The notes beneath the pieces are model-generated. The model did not search any database. It worked only from the letters and a program-made list of their open reading frames with translations, and was not told the DNA's origin. The position numbers and the translations under genes are program-made. A DNA stretch of 9,255 bases, from positions 1 through 9,255 of the forward strand of contig JAIXVS010000042.1 of NCBI GenBank assembly GCA_027482795.1. The letters run 5' to 3'. The DNA is from Rhodobacter sp. (GTDB lineage: Bacteria > Pseudomonadota > Alphaproteobacteria > Rhodobacterales > Rhodobacteraceae). Below, piece after piece: positions 5,798 through 9,255 of the stretch (the first letter of the stretch is position 1; each line of letters begins with the position of its first letter).

Positions 5798-6765
5798 CAA
5801 TTAGGGCCGTAGTTCAGGGCGTGGGCCATTATTTGCCTGCCCGGGTTGTGGAAAATGCCGAGTTTGCGGCCAAGATGGATACATCGGACGAATGGATCAA
5901 ATCGCGTTCGGGTATTGAGCGGCGGCACTATGCTGCCGATGGGGAAACCACATCCGATCTGGGGGCCGCCGCCGCCCGCGCGGCACTGGCCCATGCGGGG
6001 CTGGCTGCCGATGATTTGGATTGCATCATCCTTGCCACATCAACCGCTGATCTTACCTTTCCCTCTGCCGCATCAATGATTCAGGCCAAAATTGGCATGA
6101 CACGCGGCTTTGCCTTTGATGTGCAAGCGGTTTGTGCGGGCTTTGTCTTTGCCCTATCTACCGCGCAGGGCATGATCCTGTCAGGCCAAGCGCGCCGTGT
6201 GATGGTCATTGGGGCCGAGACATTTTCCAAACTGATGGATTGGGAAGATCGCGCATCCTGCGTTTTGTTCGGCGATGGCGCGGGCGCGCTGATTTTGGCC
6301 GCAGAAGACGGCACTGGCACCAGCCATGACCGCGGCATTTTGGCCACCGATCTGCATTCCGATGGCCAGTTCAAAGACCTGCTTTTCGTCGATGGCGGCG
6401 TCTCTACAGGCCAGACGGGCCATCTGCGGATGCAAGGGCGCGAAGTGTTCCGTCACGCCGTCGAAAAATTGGCCGAAACGGCCCATACTGCCTTGGAAAA
6501 AGCGGGCCTGTCGGGCGAAGATGTCGATTGGATCGTGCCCCATCAGGCCAATATCCGCATCATCGAAGGCTGCGCCAAGCGCCTGCAAGTCCCGATGGAT
6601 CGGGTTGTCGTCACCGTGCAAGACCATGGCAACACCTCTGCCGCGTCCATTCCTTTGGCGCTGTCGGTTGGGGTGGCGCGCGGGCAAATCAAACGGGGCG
6701 ATCTGATTGTCACCGAAGCCATTGGCGGCGGTTTGGCATGGGGCGCGGTTGTTTTGCGCTGGTAA
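5794..6765 (+). CDS. fabH: 3-oxoacyl-ACP synthase III (FabH)
   Basis: A 323-residue condensing enzyme that starts type II fatty-acid synthesis by joining acetyl-CoA to malonyl-ACP. The full catalytic triad is visible: Cys114 in QAVCAGF, His250 in VPHQANIR and Asn280 in DHGNTSAAS. The GDGAGA block (160-165) and C-terminal EAIGGGLAWG (308-317) are typical of FabH. Length matches the family. The ATG at 5794 overlaps the plsX stop by four bases; GGGG at 5783-5786 or GGGAGG at 5775-5780 inside plsX may serve as ribosome site. It appears to be the last gene of the rpmF transcript, since a 110-base gap with its own promoter precedes ihfA. Confidence 0.97.
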   Translation: MTIRAVVQGVGHYLPARVVENAEFAAKMDTSDEWIKSRSGIERRHYAADGETTSDLGAAAARAALAHAGLAADDLDCIILATSTADLTFPSAASMIQAKIGMTRGFAFDVQAVCAGFVFALSTAQGMILSGQARRVMVIGAETFSKLMDWEDRASCVLFGDGAGALILAAEDGTGTSHDRGILATDLHSDGQFKDLLFVDGGVSTGQTGHLRMQGREVFRHAVEKLAETAHTALEKAGLSGEDVDWIVPHQANIRIIEGCAKRLQVPMDRVVVTVQDHGNTSAASIPLALSVGVARGQIKRGDLIVTEAIGGGLAWGAVVLRW

Positions 6766-6823
6766 AAGTGTCCCAGAGTGGTTGATTTACACCGCGACGC
6801 GAGCAAACTATGCAGCAGATGTG

Positions 6824-6852
6824 TTGACTTAGCAGAAATCCCTGTTCAAACT
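6824..6852 (+). promoter_or_regulatory. Predicted promoter of ihfA
   Basis: TTGACT at 6824-6829 (five of six matches) and CAAACT at 6847-6852 (only three of six), 17 bases apart, lie in the 110-base fabH-ihfA gap. The predicted start is near 6859, giving a very short leader. The weak -10 could indicate need for an activator, or that the promoter is elsewhere. No terminator is visible after fabH, so read-through is possible. Confidence 0.4.
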
Positions 6853-6864
6853 CACCCAAAATCC

Positions 6865-6870
6865 GGGGGG
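6865..6870 (+). promoter_or_regulatory. G-run ribosome binding site of ihfA
   Basis: Six consecutive G lie five bases before the ATG at 6876. An overlapping ATG at 6871 is in another frame and is not followed by a protein that makes sense. Confidence 0.6.
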
Positions 6871-6875
6871 ATGAT

Positions 6876-7178
6876 ATGAGCGAGAAAACATTGACGCGCA
6901 TGGACCTAAGCGAAGCGGTGTTTCGCGAAGTGGGTCTTAGCCGCAACGAATCGTCTGATTTGGTTGAAGCCGTTTTAAAACATATTTCCGATGCACTGGC
7001 CGCGGGTGACACAGTCAAAATCTCGTCCTTTGGCACGTTTTCGGTGCGCGCAAAAACCGCGCGCGTGGGCCGTAACCCAAAAACGGGCGACGAGGTTCCA
7101 ATCAGCCCCCGCCGCGTGCTGTCTTTCCGCCCTTCGCATATGATGAAAGACCGCGTTGCGGCAGGCAAAAAGAAATAA
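6876..7178 (+). CDS. ihfA: Integration host factor alpha subunit
   Basis: A 100-residue DNA-bending protein of the HU/IHF family. With IHF-beta it forms a heterodimer that bends DNA sharply at specific sites and shapes promoters, replication origins and recombination sites. The N-terminal helices are followed by the SFGTFSV turn (51-57) and the DNA-binding arm GRNPKTGDEVPI (65-76), whose Pro68 sits at the tip position that intercalates into DNA. PRRVLSFRPS (78-87) favours the alpha subunit over HU. The basic tail GKKK ends the protein. The start at 6876 is supported by a G-run ribosome site. A MerR-family gene follows 36 bases later on the same strand, probably in the same transcript. Confidence 0.95.
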   Translation: MSEKTLTRMDLSEAVFREVGLSRNESSDLVEAVLKHISDALAAGDTVKISSFGTFSVRAKTARVGRNPKTGDEVPISPRRVLSFRPSHMMKDRVAAGKKK

Positions 7179-7214
7179 GTTCTCGCAGGTAAACGGCGTA
7201 AGGGTTAGCCACTG

Positions 7215-7931
7215 ATGGATAAATCAGCCGAGGCGTTTCGCACCATCAGCGAGGTGGCAACCCTTTTGGAAACGCCTGCCCATGTCTTGCGGTTTTGGGA
7301 AACCCGCTTTCCGCAAATTCGCCCTGTCAAACGCGCGGGCGGGCGGCGGTATTATCGCCCCAATGATGTGGCGCTGCTGACGGGGATCAAATACCTGCTT
7401 CACGCCGAAGGCATGACCATTCGCGGTGTGCAAAAAGTGCTGCGCGATCAAGGGGTTCGCCACGTGGCCGCGCTGATTGGCGCAGACATTTCTGACATTG
7501 ATCTAGATGCCGAAGCCGCCCTTTCTGCCGCCCTGTCCAGCAATTTTGGCATTGAACCCGAACCCGATCTGCCGCCCGAACGTGCCGAAACGGCCACCAT
7601 CGTCGCGCTGGAAACCGCCCTGCGCCGCAATGATCGCCGCCCTGCCCCAGATGCGCCTTTGGCCGCAGCCCCCTTGCCCGCAGCACCCTTGGGCAAAGTG
7701 ATCGACACCGTCGATTTCACCAAATCCTTGGATGAGGCCCCGACATTTCCCGGCTTTGATCTGGGCCCGCCGCAGCGGCACCCGCCCCTTAGCCGCACAA
7801 CCGCTGCGCGGATTTTGCGCACATTGCCGCACGGGGCCTTTGCGCGGCAAAAATCGGCATCTGCCTTGCTGGCCCGCGCCCGCGCGCTGCACGCGCGCAT
7901 GGTGCAAAATGCCGAAAGCCGCGCGGATTGA
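7215..7931 (+). CDS. MerR-family transcriptional regulator
   Basis: A 238-residue regulator. Residues 8-75 form a MerR-type winged helix-turn-helix: FRTISEVATLLETPAHVLRF (8-27), the wing GGRRYYRPND (42-51) and helices up to GMTIRGVQKVL (66-76). Beyond about residue 117 it becomes Pro/Ala-rich and low-complexity to about 160, and a short, basic, helical C-terminus follows (195-230). The protein has no cysteine, so thiol-based metal sensing as in classical MerR is excluded. The usual dimerisation coiled coil and effector domain are not obvious. This family member typically follows ihfA in Rhodobacterales, but its targets are unknown to me. AAGGG lies about ten bases before the ATG at 7215. It is downstream of ihfA and directly upstream of tRNA-Pro. 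Confidence 0.85.
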   Translation: MDKSAEAFRTISEVATLLETPAHVLRFWETRFPQIRPVKRAGGRRYYRPNDVALLTGIKYLLHAEGMTIRGVQKVLRDQGVRHVAALIGADISDIDLDAEAALSAALSSNFGIEPEPDLPPERAETATIVALETALRRNDRRPAPDAPLAAAPLPAAPLGKVIDTVDFTKSLDEAPTFPGFDLGPPQRHPPLSRTTAARILRTLPHGAFARQKSASALLARARALHARMVQNAESRAD

Positions 7932-7944
7932 TGCGCTTTCCCGC

Positions 7945-7972
7945 TTGCCCTTGCCGCCCAGTGCGCTATGAA
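7945..7972 (+). promoter_or_regulatory. Predicted promoter of tRNA-Pro with GC-rich discriminator
   Basis: TTGCCC at 7945-7950 and TATGAA at 7967-7972, 16 bases apart, lie ten bases before the mature tRNA. GTGCGC occurs directly on both sides of the -10 (7961-7966 and 7973-7978), making the discriminator G+C-rich, as is usual for promoters of stable RNA under stringent control. Confidence 0.5.
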
Positions 7973-7982
7973 GTGCGCGTGT

Positions 7983-8060
7983 CGGGCCGTAGCGCAGCCT
8001 GGTTAGCGCGTCCGTCTGGGGGGCGGAAGGTCGGGAGTTCGAATCTCCCCGGCCCGACCA
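7983..8060 (+). tRNA. tRNA-Pro, anticodon GGG
   Basis: A complete cloverleaf can be folded by hand. The acceptor is CGGGCCG (7983-7989) with CGGCCCG (8050-8056), the D stem GCGC/GCGC (7992-7995, 8006-8009), and the anticodon stem TCCGT/GCGGA (8011-8015, 8023-8027) around CTGGGGG. The T stem is GGGAG/CTCCC with the loop TTCGAAT (8038-8044). The anticodon GGG at 8018-8020 reads CCC and CCU proline codons. The C1:G72 pair and discriminator A73 (8057) are the bacterial proline identity elements. CCA is encoded (8058-8060). All acceptor pairs are Watson-Crick, so the gene looks functional. It has its own promoter and terminator. Confidence 0.97.
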
Positions 8061-8063
8061 AAG

Positions 8064-8107
8064 AAAAGGCCTGTCTGCCGTTCGGGCATACGGGCCTTTT
8101 TCTTTTT
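8064..8107 (+). terminator. Intrinsic terminator after tRNA-Pro
   Basis: AAAAGGCCTGT (8064-8074) pairs with ACGGGCCTTTT (8090-8100) with a single G-U, and TGCC/GGCA can extend the stem inside. A T-rich tail continues to 8107. The A-rich left flank would give a T run on the minus strand as well, so the hairpin could act in both directions. It ends the tRNA transcript before dcd. Confidence 0.85.
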
Positions 8108-8120
8108 GTACCAACAGCTT

Positions 8121-8125
8121 GGGGG
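8121..8125 (+). promoter_or_regulatory. G-run ribosome binding site of dcd
   Basis: GGGGG lies five bases before the ATG at 8131 and decides against the in-frame TTG at 8119. Confidence 0.6.
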
Positions 8126-8130
8126 CTGAC

Positions 8131-9204
8131 ATGACTGTGGGCGTTCTTCCCGTTCAACAGCTAAAACATCTGATTGCATCTGGCGCAATCACGGCTGATC
8201 CCGCGATTTTGCCCGACCAAATACAACCCGCGAGTGTGGATTTGCGCCTTGGCACCATCGCTTACCGTGTGCGCGCGTCCTTCCTTGTGGGACAGGGCAC
8301 CGTGGCACATCGCATTGCCGAGTTCGAGATGCACCGCATCGATTTGACCGCTGGCGCAGTGCTGGAAAAGGGCTGCGTTTACGTTATCCCCTTGATGGAA
8401 CATCTTGATTTGCCAAGCGATATCACCGCAGTTGCCAATGCAAAATCCTCCACAGGCCGCCTAGATTTGCTCACGCGCTGCATCACCGATGGCGGCGTGG
8501 AATTTGACCGCATCACCGCAGGCTACAAAGGCCCCCTTTATGCCGAGGTATGCCCGAAAAGCTTTTCCGTTTTGGTGCGCGCGGGCCAGCGGCTGAACCA
8601 AATCCGCTTTCGCCGTGGTCAGGCCGCTTTGGATGATACGGCGCTGGAAATGCTGCATAAATCCGAACCCCTTGTATCGGGTAAGGCGGTTATTTCGGGC
8701 GGGCTTGGCTTTTCAGTCGATCTGCGCCCCAGCGCGGGCGATCTGGTGGGCTACCGCGCCAAACCGCACACGGGCGTTGTGGATATTGCCAAAATCGGCT
8801 ATTATCCCGCATCCGAATTCTGGGAAGAAATCCGCACCACCTCTGGGCGCATCATCCTTGATCCGGGGGCGTTTTATATTCTTGTCTCGTGCGAGGCTGT
8901 CACCATTCCCCCCGATTATGCCGCCGAAATGGCCCCCTATCTGGCCATGGCGGGCGAATTTCGGGTGCATTACGCAGGGTTTTTTGACCCGGGCTTTGGC
9001 CATGCATCGGCGGGCGGCGCAGGATCGCGCGGCGTATTAGAGGTGCGCTGCCACGAAGCGCCCTTTGTGCTGGAACACGGGCAAGTCGTGGGCAGGCTTG
9101 TCTATGAGAAAATGGCCGCGCGCCCTGATACCCTGTATGGCGCGGGAATTGCGTCCAATTATCAGGGCCAAGGGCTGAAACTGGCCAAACAGTTTCGCAG
9201 CTAG
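8131..9204 (+). CDS. dcd: dCTP deaminase, long two-domain form
   Basis: A 357-residue enzyme predicted to convert dCTP to dUTP (with ammonia release), feeding thymidylate synthesis through dUTPase. Classical Dcd is about 190 residues; this one is roughly twice that, with two dUTPase-like jelly-roll regions in tandem. In the first, AKSSTGRLDL (104-113) and GYKGPLYAEV (131-140) correspond to the SSxxR and substrate/Glu blocks, with Glu139 as the candidate catalytic acid. In the second, FFDPGFG (284-290) and GVLEVRCHEAPF (301-312) repeat the pattern, with Glu304. Such long forms are usual in several alphaproteobacteria. The ATG at 8131 is chosen because GGGGG (8121-8125) lies five bases upstream; an in-frame TTG at 8119 overlaps that site. 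It follows the tRNA-Pro terminator, so its own promoter must lie in the short gap or expression relies on read-through. Confidence 0.92.
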   Translation: MTVGVLPVQQLKHLIASGAITADPAILPDQIQPASVDLRLGTIAYRVRASFLVGQGTVAHRIAEFEMHRIDLTAGAVLEKGCVYVIPLMEHLDLPSDITAVANAKSSTGRLDLLTRCITDGGVEFDRITAGYKGPLYAEVCPKSFSVLVRAGQRLNQIRFRRGQAALDDTALEMLHKSEPLVSGKAVISGGLGFSVDLRPSAGDLVGYRAKPHTGVVDIAKIGYYPASEFWEEIRTTSGRIILDPGAFYILVSCEAVTIPPDYAAEMAPYLAMAGEFRVHYAGFFDPGFGHASAGGAGSRGVLEVRCHEAPFVLEHGQVVGRLVYEKMAARPDTLYGAGIASNYQGQGLKLAKQFRS

Positions 9205-9241
9205 CCTGCTGGGGCCCCGGCCACTCCAGCGAGCAGCAGGC
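9204..9241. repeat. Inverted repeat just after dcd
   Basis: GCCTGCTG (9204-9211) and CAGCAGGC (9234-9241) are perfect inverted copies around a 22-base centre that includes the palindrome GGGGCCCC (9211-9218). It starts at the dcd stop codon and could be the stem of a terminator. No T run is visible before the window ends at 9255, so the role is uncertain. Confidence 0.45.
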
Positions 9242-9255
9242 ACCGGCCAGGCTCG

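Noticed and set aside
5374..5994. A 206-codon minus-strand frame over the plsX-fabH junction
   Set aside because: Antisense to two certain genes, and its translation is rich in Pro, Arg and Ser as expected for a shadow frame.
6766..6823. Possible terminator after fabH
   Set aside because: No stem followed by a T run could be found in this stretch; only weak short complementarities.
7983..8060. tRNA-Pro as an occupied phage or island attachment site
   Set aside because: Its 3' end is followed directly by its own terminator and housekeeping dcd; there is no integrase and no second copy of the tRNA 3' end in the window.
7503..8132. A 209-codon minus-strand frame covering the MerR gene and tRNA-Pro
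   Set aside because: It reads through a complete tRNA and its terminator and is antisense to a recognised regulator, so it cannot be a normal gene.
9037..9243. A 68-codon minus-strand frame from the end of the window into dcd
   Set aside because: Almost wholly antisense to the conserved C-terminus of dcd, with no family features; its start region is just the G+C-rich tail.

Overview
The window reads as ordinary chromosome of an alphaproteobacterium, most likely from the Rhodobacterales (Rhodobacter/Roseobacter group). The main reason is the gene order yceD - rpmF - plsX - fabH - ihfA - merR-type regulator - tRNA-Pro(GGG) - long two-domain dcd. The moderately high G+C, the divergent bamE/yceD pair and the family-level protein motifs agree. 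Base composition looks even throughout except for the last 50 bases. I see no insertion sequence, phage gene, CRISPR array or other mobile element.

Left part (1-2604). The first 167 bases are the C-terminal end of an outer-membrane beta-barrel on the plus strand. Its HxSN motif suggests a PagL-type lipid A deacylase. A minus-strand block converges on it: an OlsB-family N-acyltransferase (2604-1891), a DUF3445 protein related to heme-dependent oxidative N-demethylases (1881-1099), and a membrane-anchored alpha/beta hydrolase (1046-156). The first two are 9 bases apart and almost certainly co-transcribed. The hydrolase overlaps the barrel gene tail to tail by 12 bases.

Middle part (2605-4323). 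msrB runs divergently from the acyltransferase, with a recognisable promoter and a dyad symmetry between them. It converges on a BamE-type lipoprotein gene, and a strong hairpin covers both stop codons. bamE is divergent from yceD (DUF177).

Right part (4324-9255). A predicted promoter precedes rpmF - plsX - fabH, which joins ribosomal protein L32 to the entry points of phospholipid and fatty-acid synthesis. ihfA follows with its own predicted promoter, then a MerR-family gene, tRNA-Pro(GGG) with its own promoter and a clear intrinsic terminator, then a dCTP deaminase built from two related domains. The final 50 bases are non-coding, very G+C-rich and contain an inverted repeat.

Functionally this is mostly envelope and housekeeping: outer-membrane assembly (BamE), lipid synthesis (PlsX, FabH, OlsB-like), protein repair (MsrB), translation (L32, YceD, tRNA-Pro), nucleoid structure (IHF-alpha) and nucleotide supply (Dcd). 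I found no convincing new defence or mobile system. The least characterised parts are the OlsB-like/DUF3445/hydrolase block, the cysteine-free MerR regulator, and the Glu-to-Asp change in the PagL-like barrel.
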